DNA from: an uncultured Oscillospiraceae bacterium
GTDB lineage: Bacteria; Bacillota; Clostridia; Oscillospirales; Ruminococcaceae
Assembly (NCBI GenBank): GCA_900556525.1
Contig: USOZ01000125.1
Location: 1-5,848, forward strand
DNA: 5,848 nt
Direction: 5' to 3'
A program made the position numbers and the translations under genes. The stretch's first letter is position 1. Every line of letters begins with the position of its first letter. This document shows, one piece after another, positions 1-5,848 of the stretch. Under the pieces are notes generated by a model, which did no database searches, was not told the DNA's origin, and saw nothing but the letters and a program-made list of their open reading frames with translations.

Positions 1-5
1 GGGCA

Positions 6-19
6 GCGCGGCGCCGCGC
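6..19. repeat. 14-nt perfect G+C palindrome near the left edge
   Basis: GCGCGGCGCCGCGC is its own reverse complement. It lies past the terminator, in the 64 bases where I can support no gene. With no loop it would be a weak cruciform; a protein-binding site or the end of a larger repeat cut by the window is possible. Nothing links it to a function. Confidence 0.35.
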
Positions 20-64
20 CACTCTCCCCATTCCACCTGCACAAAATCAACAACACCCATGCGC

Positions 65-100
65 AAAAACAAAAGAGCCTGTCATGCGACAAGCTCTTTT
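65..100 (-). terminator. Intrinsic terminator of the surface-protein gene
   Basis: Starting 19 nt past the stop codon, the minus strand forms an 8-bp stem AAAAGAGC/GCTCTTTT (100-93 with 78-71). A C-A mismatch and an inner 4-bp TGTC/GACA stem with a 4-nt loop extend it. The stem runs into TTTTGTTTTT, a nearly continuous U tract. On the plus strand the stem is followed by GTGTTATTT, so weak termination in the other direction is possible. Confidence 0.88.
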
Positions 101-119
101 GTGTTATTTAAGCGATTGC

Positions 120-920
120 TTACTTTCTTTTTCTGGTGAATGCGATTGCAGCGCCTGCGAGGATTGCAAGACCGCCGATAGCAGCTACGCTTTCAATGCC
201 TGTGTCGGGAGAACCCTTGGAGGAATCGGTAGCAGCAGCAACATCGCCTGCAGCGGGAGCTGCATCAACTGTTGTGTCAGCAGGTGTTTCATCAGCTGCG
301 GGAGCTTCTGCGTCAGCAGCGCCAAGACCGCTTACTGTGAACTGGATAGCGAGAGACTTTGTGGGGTATGCGCCCTTGTAGGATTCAAGCTCGGTGTTCC
401 AGATATTAGCGAAAAGGATACCTAAAGTGCCTGCCTTTTCATCGTCGGGGTCAACCATAGGTTCAGCAACTGTTTCAGCTACTTCACCGTCAACGATAAT
501 GGAAGCGTCTGTGATCGTAACGCCTGCGTCGGAAGGAATGTCGGTTGCAACGAAGAGAAGGTTGAAAGCGGAAGCGCCGTCAAGAGCCCAGTCGAAATCG
601 TCAACGGAAACAGTATATGTACCGTCCTTGTCGATAACTGCGTCTGTGAATGTTGCGGGGAGTACATAGCCCGAAATGTCGTAGTCGAAGTTGTCCTCAT
701 ATTCGGGGAAAGTTTCGGGATCGTTGCCGCCCCATACGATTACGCTGTTGAAATAGTCCGTAGCAATGCCGTAGGTAGGCTCTGTGGGCTTATTTCTGAA
801 AGAGTAAGGAGTGGTCTGGAAACCGATGTATGCGTTGTAGGATTCTGCTGCTGCGCCGATAGTGAGCGCTGCTGCCGCTGCTGTTGCGATAACTGCACCG
901 GCGATAGTTCTGATCTTCAT
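120..920 (-). CDS. Exported cell-surface protein with SPDTG sorting-like C-terminus, function unknown
   Basis: A 266-residue protein I do not recognise by function. Residues 1-25 are a Sec signal peptide: KIR at the N-terminus, a hydrophobic Ala-rich core, and a likely AAA|ES cleavage site. Residues 26-197 are a cysteine-free, acidic, aromatic-rich ectodomain whose alternating pattern suggests a beta-sandwich (for example YNAYIGFQTTPYSF, VIVWGGND, FDWALDGASAFNLLFVATD, ASIIVDGE). Residues 198-236 are an Ala/Pro/Asp/Thr-rich linker typical of wall-spanning stalks. SPDTG (237-241), a hydrophobic segment (245-261) and the RKRK tail form a sortase-type cell-wall sorting signal, although the first motif residue is Ser instead of Leu. 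The ATG has a GGAGG site 7 nt upstream. A strong dedicated promoter, a good terminator and restricted codon use (all Phe TTC, nearly all Lys AAG) suggest high expression. Carbohydrate or matrix binding is possible from the apparent fold, but this is inference; no catalytic motif is visible. Confidence 0.9.
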   Translation of the reverse strand: MKIRTIAGAVIATAAAAALTIGAAAESYNAYIGFQTTPYSFRNKPTEPTYGIATDYFNSVIVWGGNDPETFPEYEDNFDYDISGYVLPATFTDAVIDKDGTYTVSVDDFDWALDGASAFNLLFVATDIPSDAGVTITDASIIVDGEVAETVAEPMVDPDDEKAGTLGILFANIWNTELESYKGAYPTKSLAIQFTVSGLGAADAEAPAADETPADTTVDAAPAAGDVAAATDSSKGSPDTGIESVAAIGGLAILAGAAIAFTRKRK

Positions 921-927
921 AGTAATA

Positions 928-932
928 CCTCC
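928..932 (-). promoter_or_regulatory. Ribosome binding site of the surface-protein gene
   Basis: The minus strand reads GGAGG followed by 7 nt (TATTACT) and ATG at 920. This near-optimal Shine-Dalgarno site fixes the start codon, and the signal peptide begins directly at that ATG. Confidence 0.9.
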
Positions 933-942
933 AGTATTTTTT

Positions 943-958
943 GCCGGAAATCTCCGGC
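943..958 (-). promoter_or_regulatory. 5'-leader hairpin of the surface-protein mRNA
   Basis: The minus strand reads GCCGGA-GATT-TCCGGC, a perfect 6-bp G+C-rich stem with a 4-nt loop. It is followed by AAAAAATACT and then the GGAGG site. It lies near the predicted mRNA 5' end. A run of A rather than U follows it on the coding strand, so it is not an intrinsic terminator. A 5' stabilising stem that leaves the ribosome site open is the simplest reading (inference). Confidence 0.6.
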
Positions 959-977
959 ACTTAATGTATACAATTGC

Positions 978-1006
978 ATTATATCATATAGCGTAAAGGT
1001 TTTCAA
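978..1006 (-). promoter_or_regulatory. Sigma-A promoter of the surface-protein gene
   Basis: On the minus strand a -35 TTGAAA (1006-1001) is followed by exactly 17 nt and a perfect -10 TATAAT (983-978). A TG one base before the -10 (TGATATAAT) makes it an extended -10. Upstream of the -35, about 1021-1040, is an A-rich stretch (AAAAAAATAATTCAAATT) that could act as an UP element. The expected start is near 970-972, giving a leader of about 50 nt. It serves the surface-protein gene independently of cimA. Confidence 0.9.
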
Positions 1007-1056
1007 GCGGTAAAATGCCGTAATTTGAATTATTTTTTTGGACATTTTCTACAAAA

Positions 1057-2646
1057 TCACACATTGATTTTTGATGGTACGCCTTTAAGCAGATATTCGA
1101 TGGAATCAATCAGCGCCAAAAGGCTGGCATTGATTATATCCTTTGATGCTCCGACGGTCGTCCATGTGCTTTCGCCGTCAGTGCTTTCGATAAGAACGCG
1201 CGTGACCGAAGCCGTGCTTTCGCCCGACGAAATAACGCGAACCTTATAGTCTATAAGGTGCATTTTTTTCAGCTCCGGATAGAAAACTTCGAGTGCCTTA
1301 CGCAGCGCGCGGTCTATCGCATTTACAGGACCGTCGCCCTCGTCCGCGGTTATCTCCGTGCGCTCGCCGACGCGAACCTTTACGACCGCGTTTGCCTTTC
1401 CCGTATAGCTGTGATGCTTGCCGAAGCTGTCCATTGAGGAAATTATTTTATAATGGTCAATTTCAAAATGCGGCGTAAATCTGCCCAGTTCTTTTAACAC
1501 AAGCAGTTCAAAGCTCGCCTGCGCCGCCTCGAACTGAAATCCCGAACATTCAAGCTCTTTCAGCTTTTCGAGGATATGGACCGTTTCGGCACTATTCTTA
1601 TCGAGCGTTTCATCAAACGCTTTCAAGCGTGGAAGAACTGCCGAACGTCCAGAAACCTCGCTCAAAAGGAAGCTGCGGCGGTTTCCGACAAGCTCCGGCG
1701 GGATATGCTCAAACGTTTTCGGATTTTTTGCCACTCCGTCCGCGTGCATTCCGCCCTTGTGCGCGAACGCCGAGTCGCCGACATACGGCATCGAGTGCTG
1801 CAAACGCACATTCGCGACCTCGCTTATAAAGTGCGCCGTTTTAGTCAGCAGTTCCATTTTCTGCGGCTTGACGATCTCATAACCGAGCTTTAATTGCAAA
1901 TTCGCCGCAGCCGTCGAAAGATTTGCATTTCCGCAGCGTTCGCCTATCCCGATAAATGTTCCCTGTACCTGCGCAGCACCCGCGCGAACCGCCGCGACCG
2001 TTCCCGCCGACGCGCAGCCGTTATCGTTATGGCAATGAATCCCGACCTGTATCGAAACTGCCTTTTTCACAGCCTTTACGGTTTTCGATATTTCGTCGGG
2101 GAATGTCCCGCCGTTAGTGTCGCAAAGGCAGACCGACATCGCGCCCGCCGTCTGAGCCGTGCGAAGCACTTCAAGCGCATATTCGGGATTTGCGCGAAAT
2201 CCGTCAAAGAAATGCTCCGCGTCAAATATCACGCTTCTGCCCTTTGAACTCAAAAAGGCTATCGTTTCACTTATCATTCGCAGGTTTTCTTCAAGCGAAA
2301 CGCCGAGAATGCAGTCAACGTGCATATCCCACGCCTTTCCGAACACGGAAACATATTTCGTTCCCGCCGAAAGAAGCGCGGCAAGCCCCTCGTCCTCGTC
2401 GGCACGCGTTCCCTTTCGCTTAGTTGAGCCGAAAGCGCAGAGCCTCGACGTAACAAAGCGTTCTTTCGCCGCTCTTCTGAAAAATTCAAGGTCCTTCGGA
2501 TTTGAGAACGGGTTTCCCGCCTCGATATATGTCACTCCGAATTCGTCCAGACTCTTCGCGATCTTCAGCTTATCTTCAACGGAAAAGCTGATTCCCTCAC
2601 CCTGTGCCCCATCGCGCAGTGTAGAGTCAAACAGTTCAATTCTCAT
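1057..2646 (-). CDS. cimA: (R)-citramalate synthase
   Basis: A 529-residue enzyme that condenses pyruvate and acetyl-CoA to (R)-citramalate, the first step of the threonine-independent route to isoleucine; it acts in the cytosol. It is a DRE-TIM metallolyase: STLRDGAQ at 8-15 with the R11-D12 pair, metal-binding H204 and H206 in GIHCHNDNG, and GERCGNAN at 235-242. The signatures GKAWDMH (103-109), DAEHFFDG (142-149), PYVGDSAFAHKGG (287-299) and NPKTFEHI (308-315) match the citramalate synthase subfamily rather than LeuA or homocitrate synthase. Residues from about 395 to 525 form the LeuA-type regulatory domain, with GDGPVNAID (437-445) and TWTTVGASKDIINAS (494-508), so feedback inhibition, probably by isoleucine, is likely but inferred. 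The ATG at 2646 is chosen because family homology begins there and an AAAGGA site lies 9 nt upstream; the frame extends to a TTG at 2703, but that part has no homology. No T-box or promoter is visible upstream, so it probably depends on addA transcription. An IEAGNPFSNPKD segment replaces the usual GGWPG-type version, as I recall from other clostridia. Confidence 0.94.
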   Translation of the reverse strand: MRIELFDSTLRDGAQGEGISFSVEDKLKIAKSLDEFGVTYIEAGNPFSNPKDLEFFRRAAKERFVTSRLCAFGSTKRKGTRADEDEGLAALLSAGTKYVSVFGKAWDMHVDCILGVSLEENLRMISETIAFLSSKGRSVIFDAEHFFDGFRANPEYALEVLRTAQTAGAMSVCLCDTNGGTFPDEISKTVKAVKKAVSIQVGIHCHNDNGCASAGTVAAVRAGAAQVQGTFIGIGERCGNANLSTAAANLQLKLGYEIVKPQKMELLTKTAHFISEVANVRLQHSMPYVGDSAFAHKGGMHADGVAKNPKTFEHIPPELVGNRRSFLLSEVSGRSAVLPRLKAFDETLDKNSAETVHILEKLKELECSGFQFEAAQASFELLVLKELGRFTPHFEIDHYKIISSMDSFGKHHSYTGKANAVVKVRVGERTEITADEGDGPVNAIDRALRKALEVFYPELKKMHLIDYKVRVISSGESTASVTRVLIESTDGESTWTTVGASKDIINASLLALIDSIEYLLKGVPSKINV

Positions 2647-2655
2647 TGCATGATT

Positions 2656-2661
2656 TCCTTT
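2656..2661 (-). promoter_or_regulatory. Ribosome binding site deciding the cimA start
   Basis: The minus strand reads AAAGGA, 9 nt before the cimA ATG at 2646. It also lies 4 nt before an upstream out-of-frame ATG (2651-2649) that reads ATG-CAA-TGA, so its stop overlaps the cimA start. The site supports the 2646 start over the TTG at 2703. Confidence 0.75.
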
Positions 2662-2662
2662 C

Positions 2663-2682
2663 CGGGGGATACTTCTCCCCCG
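2663..2682 (-). promoter_or_regulatory. G+C-rich hairpin just upstream of the cimA ribosome binding site
   Basis: The minus strand reads CGGGGGA-GAAGTA-TCCCCCG, a perfect 7-bp stem with a 6-nt loop. It ends one base before the AAAGGA site. No U tract follows, so it is unlikely to be a terminator. It could limit ribosome access, or protect the 5' end of a processed cimA mRNA (inference). Confidence 0.55.
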
Positions 2683-2706
2683 CAGCTTCACGCCCGCGCA
2701 CAACCG

Positions 2707-2729
2707 CGAAAGCGAACTTTGCGCGCGGC
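2707..2729. repeat. 23-nt inverted repeat, intergenic copy
   Basis: The plus strand begins CGAAAGCGAACTTT and continues GCGCGCGGC. Its reverse complement is identical, base for base, to plus-strand 3060-3082. The match stops sharply at both ends. This copy lies between addA and cimA and overlaps the hairpin element there. Confidence 0.85.
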
Positions 2730-2744
2730 GAAGAGTCCGCTTTC
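2708..2744 (-). repeat. Palindromic hairpin element directly after addA
   Basis: Seven bases after the addA stop, the minus strand forms an 11-bp stem, GAAAGCGGACT (2744-2734) with AGTTCGCTTTC (2718-2708), containing one G-U pair. The 15-nt apical part can pair partly further. No U tract follows (GCGGTTGTG), so it is not a standard terminator. Position and structure resemble REP-type intergenic palindromes, or an mRNA 3'-end or processing structure. One arm and the loop belong to the 23-nt inverted repeat shared with addA. Confidence 0.6.
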
Positions 2745-2751
2745 TGTCCGC

Positions 2752-5700
2752 TTAGCAGCTGACCGGCACAGCCGCTTTCAGCGAGAACGAGTACAGCAGG
2801 CATTCCTTTACGCTTAGCCCCGTCATCTGCTCAAGCGCGTATTTGTACACGCCGAGCTGTCCCTCATATTCCTCGCGGAGCTTTTCGGGCGTCGTGTTGG
2901 AGTTGGTCTTGTAATCGACAAGCACTATTTCCCCGCCCTCGATAAACCAGAGGTCGGCGATGCCTTGGATAAACGGCTTTTCATCGTCTTTGGGCAGCCC
3001 GCCGGGGTCATATTCACAAAATATCGGATATTCGCAGTGAACTTCGGGCGAGGCGCAGAGCCGCGCGCAAAGTTCGCTTTCGAGAAACGCGGAAACTTCG
3101 TCGTCGCTTATACATTGCCGCTCCGCCTCGGTCAGCTTCCCGCGCAGAAACAGTTCGTTGAGCTGTGCGGCTGTTCCCGAAAAGTCCAATAGCTCCATCG
3201 CCTTATGGTACGCGTCGCCTTTTTTCTTGCCCGTGAGCCTGCGCGGCGAATCGTCCTTTATAAATGTGGGTGAACGCAGAAATCTGTCGACTTTATCGAC
3301 AAATTCCGAAAAATCGTCCACACTTTTTACACCCACCTGAGTTGCCGTCACCTTAGCGGGTATCTGCGAGCAGCGCAGATAAGCGTACGGTTCAAACGGC
3401 TTCAGCGGCGCAGCTTCTCTTTCGGTTATCGCTCTTTCTCCGCGCTTTTTTTCGGTGTAATACAGAATTCTCTCGGTGTGGATTATTCCGCCGCTGACCG
3501 CACGGCTGTTTAGGATCCATTTTAGGTGTACGTCTATGCCGCCCTGCTTGTGCGGCATCGGCGCTGTAAAGATAAGTTTTTCTTTTGCGCGCGTAGCGGC
3601 AACATAAAGCAGCCGCATTTCCTCGCTGAGTTCCTGTTCATAGTTCGACTGCGCGATCGCCTGCATTCCGAACGTGTTTATTATCAGCTTTTTTTCGCGG
3701 TCAATTACCTTCATACCTATCCCTAGGTTCGTTTCAAGCGCCATATACGGATTATCACGGCTGCGATGTACGGACGAAAGATTAGCGACAATACATATCG
3801 GAAATTCCAGTCCCTTTGAGCCGTGAATTGTCATCAGCTTTACCGACTGCGCAGACGTTTCCGCGCTTTTCGCCTGCGAAAGCCTAACCTGTTCGCGCTC
3901 CGCCCTTGACATATAATTCAGAAAATCGTAAAGACTGCGTCCCGCGCTTTCCGTGAACCTGCGGGCGTATCCTATCATAAGTTTAAGGTTTGCGTCGCGC
4001 TTTTCGCCGTCGGGCATCGCCCGCATAGCTTCAACAAACGGACTTTCATCATAAATCTTTCGCACCAGTTCTTCCGCCGACTGCTCACGCGCAAATTCAC
4101 GCAATTCTTCAAGCTCGTCCAGAAACGCTTTCGCCTTTTTATCAAGAACTGCGTATTTGCAAAGCCCCGAATACATACTCGCAGCCTTGACGTCGCCTCC
4201 GCCGAGCTTCGTTTCGGCAAGCTCCTGCGCGGTAAAACTGTACGGCGGGAGAGTAAGCACAGCCGCCAGATCAAGATCACGGTATGGATTGTCAATGACC
4301 CGCAGGAGCGACATCATGAATTTGACTTCGGAAAAGTCCGTATAGCCGCTCTCGTCCTTCGCTTCAAACGGTATTCCCGCGCGTGCAAGCGCGTTCTTAT
4401 AAATATAGGCGTTCGCGGAGTATTTTCCCATAAGAATCGCAAAATCTCCATACCTGCACGGGCGTTTTACACCCTTTTCGGTAACGGGAAATTCGTTTTC
4501 GACCATGTCTCGTATGCGGTCGGCGATATATGCCGCCTCGCGCCTGCGGGAATCCTCCGCGTCGCCGCCGTAAAGCTGTATAAGCTCGGTTTGGTTTCGC
4601 TCGTCCGTGTCATAGCTTGCGCCCTGAATGAGCTTCTGCGTTCTGCCGTAGTTTATCCCGCCAAGCTCACGGGTCATATTTCCCTCAAATATCGCGTTTA
4701 CCGATTCAATTACGGGCGCTGAGCTTCTGAAATTTCGGTTAAGCAGAATCTTTTCATATTTTTCATCATCAAGCAGGCGCACGAAAACTCGCGGATCCGC
4801 ACCGCGGAAACGATATATCGACTGCTTTGCGTCGCCTACGAAAAACATATTTTCTTCATCTCGCGAAAGCCTGCGGAATATTTCATACTGTATCTCGTTG
4901 CTGTCCTGAAACTCGTCGACGATTATCATTGCTATATTTTTTCTTAGCTGTCGCGCCATATTCTCATCGCGCAGCAGTTCGAGCGTCATAAGCTCAATGT
5001 CCGAAAAATCAACGACATTTTTCAGCCGCTTTCTCCGTGAAAATTCGCGGTCAAGCTCCTCGGTCAGCCTTAAAAGTATTTTCAGAACAGGCGCGCACTC
5101 CTTATGGTCCGCGTTCATTCGCGAAACAAGACCTGCCGCCGACGTGCTTTTCTGCCAGTATTCCTTGAGCTGCTCGGCGTACTCTTTTAAAATGGTATTA
5201 TCAAACGTTTTTGTTTTTCGCGGAACCGTAGGGAGCTTCTGCTTTAGGATATACGTCATCTCTTCGCGTGCTTCCACAAAATTCACGATCTGAAAAAACG
5301 GGTCGGAAAATTCCGTCCACGCCGCAGCGAACTCCTGTTCTTTCTCATCGAAAGACTGCGCCAGATTCATTATCGTTTCTTTTATCAGCTGACGATAAGG
5401 CTCAATCTGCTTTGAAATAAAGCCGTTCAAAAGCCGACGTGATATTTTTGACGGATTTTCGTAGGCTTTCAGCCACCCGCCAAACGATTTCTTTGAATCG
5501 GGCAGGTTTTTTGAGAACTCGTACAACATTCTCACAAGCTCGCAAAGGCGGCTGTCGTTTTCTCCGCCGTACCAGTCGTAAACGAGTTTCTTTTCACTTT
5601 CGGGCGCTTCGGCGTAGAACTTTTCAAGCGTTTCGTCAAGCGACTTCGCAAAAATCAGCTTTCCCTCCGCCTCGTCAAGCACCGAAAAATCGGGAGAAAT

Positions 5701-5848
5701 TTCAAGCACGGCACTGTTTCTTCGCAGAATATCAAGGCAAAACGAGCTTATCGTGGAGATGCTCGCGTCCTCGAGCCGCAAAAGCTGTGCTTTCAGATAT
5801 TCATTATCGGGCGCGGCTTCTATCGCCTCGGAAAGCGCATTGTTAAGG
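2752..5848 (-). CDS. addA: ATP-dependent helicase/nuclease subunit A (AddA), 5'-truncated by the window edge
   Basis: This is the helicase-nuclease subunit of AddAB, the Firmicute counterpart of RecBCD, which unwinds and resects double-strand breaks in the cytoplasm for RecA loading. The frame is open through the right edge, with 1031 residues visible. A TTG at 5781 is internal, because the family segment ASISTISSFC (visible residues 28-37) is preceded by in-frame AddA-like sequence. UvrD-type motifs follow in order: DEFQD 311-315 (Walker B), VGDAKQSIYRFRG 337-349, NFRS 372-375, TIHGSKGLEFP 673-683 and LLYVAATRA 746-754. The C-terminal RecB-like nuclease has H881, D965 (GIADLW) and D978-Y-K980, so it looks active. 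The missing N-terminus should hold the Q motif and Walker A; B. subtilis AddA has about 1230 residues. The partner addB usually lies next to addA and may be upstream, outside the window. The stop is TAA. Residues 922-930 are encoded by a 23-nt segment repeated inverted in the downstream gap. Confidence 0.95.
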   Translation of the reverse strand, partial: LNNALSEAIEAAPDNEYLKAQLLRLEDASISTISSFCLDILRRNSAVLEISPDFSVLDEAEGKLIFAKSLDETLEKFYAEAPESEKKLVYDWYGGENDSRLCELVRMLYEFSKNLPDSKKSFGGWLKAYENPSKISRRLLNGFISKQIEPYRQLIKETIMNLAQSFDEKEQEFAAAWTEFSDPFFQIVNFVEAREEMTYILKQKLPTVPRKTKTFDNTILKEYAEQLKEYWQKSTSAAGLVSRMNADHKECAPVLKILLRLTEELDREFSRRKRLKNVVDFSDIELMTLELLRDENMARQLRKNIAMIIVDEFQDSNEIQYEIFRRLSRDEENMFFVGDAKQSIYRFRGADPRVFVRLLDDEKYEKILLNRNFRSSAPVIESVNAIFEGNMTRELGGINYGRTQKLIQGASYDTDERNQTELIQLYGGDAEDSRRREAAYIADRIRDMVENEFPVTEKGVKRPCRYGDFAILMGKYSANAYIYKNALARAGIPFEAKDESGYTDFSEVKFMMSLLRVIDNPYRDLDLAAVLTLPPYSFTAQELAETKLGGGDVKAASMYSGLCKYAVLDKKAKAFLDELEELREFAREQSAEELVRKIYDESPFVEAMRAMPDGEKRDANLKLMIGYARRFTESAGRSLYDFLNYMSRAEREQVRLSQAKSAETSAQSVKLMTIHGSKGLEFPICIVANLSSVHRSRDNPYMALETNLGIGMKVIDREKKLIINTFGMQAIAQSNYEQELSEEMRLLYVAATRAKEKLIFTAPMPHKQGGIDVHLKWILNSRAVSGGIIHTERILYYTEKKRGERAITEREAAPLKPFEPYAYLRCSQIPAKVTATQVGVKSVDDFSEFVDKVDRFLRSPTFIKDDSPRRLTGKKKGDAYHKAMELLDFSGTAAQLNELFLRGKLTEAERQCISDDEVSAFLESELCARLCASPEVHCEYPIFCEYDPGGLPKDDEKPFIQGIADLWFIEGGEIVLVDYKTNSNTTPEKLREEYEGQLGVYKYALEQMTGLSVKECLLYSFSLKAAVPVSC
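3060..3082. repeat. 23-nt inverted repeat, copy inside addA
   Basis: The exact reverse complement of 2707-2729, lying in the addA nuclease region. It encodes the core of the segment LESELCARL (visible residues 922-930), between the H881 and D965 nuclease residues. The reading frame is undisturbed. The two copies are about 330 nt apart within the same predicted transcript. Confidence 0.85.

Noticed and set aside
1..60. Minus-strand frame from an ATG at 60 (MGVVDFVQVEW...) open to the left edge
   Set aside because: Only 20 codons are visible, there is no ribosome binding site, and the ATG lies 4 nt past the terminator U tract with no promoter between. A real gene there cannot be excluded without more sequence.
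84..425. 113-codon plus-strand frame rich in Cys and Ser opposite the surface-protein gene
   Set aside because: The cysteines come from antisense reading of Ala-rich codons (GCA/GCT). It starts inside the terminator hairpin and has no ribosome site.
1020..1056. Terminator after cimA
   Set aside because: The region has A- and T-runs but only very weak stems (for example TAATT/AATTA). No stem followed by a U tract is present, so no terminator is called.
2159..2653. 164-codon plus-strand open frame opposite cimA
   Set aside because: Ser/Arg-rich composition typical of an antisense shadow, no ribosome site, and it fully overlaps a strongly supported enzyme gene.
2647..2703. N-terminal extension of cimA to a TTG at 2703
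   Set aside because: The extra 19 residues have no family resemblance and span the G+C-rich hairpin. The ATG at 2646 has a ribosome site and begins exactly where citramalate synthases begin.
5779..5781. TTG at 5781 as the addA start
   Set aside because: The frame continues in AddA-like sequence to the window edge, and starting there would omit Walker A, which an otherwise intact helicase needs.

Overview
The window suggests a Gram-positive Firmicute, probably a gut clostridium of the Ruminococcaceae/Oscillospiraceae type. Three things point there: an AddA-type (not RecB) recombination helicase-nuclease, a clostridial-style citramalate synthase, and an exported protein ending in an SPDTG sorting-like signal followed by a membrane segment and a basic tail. 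A near-consensus sigma-A promoter and GGAGG-type ribosome binding sites agree. G+C is roughly half by eye. The lineage is inferred from family resemblance, not from a marker gene.

All three genes lie on the minus strand, so transcription runs from high to low coordinates. First (5848-2752) is addA, open at the right edge and lacking its N-terminus with the Walker A motif. Next is a 105-bp G+C-rich gap (2647-2751) with two hairpins, one of which contains a 23-nt exact inverted copy of a segment inside addA. Then comes cimA (2646-1057), the citramalate synthase that starts the pyruvate route to isoleucine. A 136-bp A+T-rich gap (921-1056) holds a strong promoter and a leader hairpin for the last gene, a secreted surface protein (920-120). 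An intrinsic terminator (100-65) closes that unit. The leftmost 64 bases hold no gene I can support.

There are two expression units. addA and cimA have no recognisable promoter between them and are probably read through together, possibly with processing at the gap structures. The surface-protein gene has its own TTGAAA-17-TATAAT extended -10 promoter, GGAGG site, terminator and strongly biased codons (12 of 12 Phe as TTC, 8 of 9 Lys as AAG), which points to an abundant envelope protein. The three products act in unrelated processes: DNA break repair, amino-acid synthesis and the cell surface. The least explained items are the ectodomain of the surface protein and the addA/gap inverted repeat. 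I see no new multi-gene system, mobile element, CRISPR array or RNA gene.
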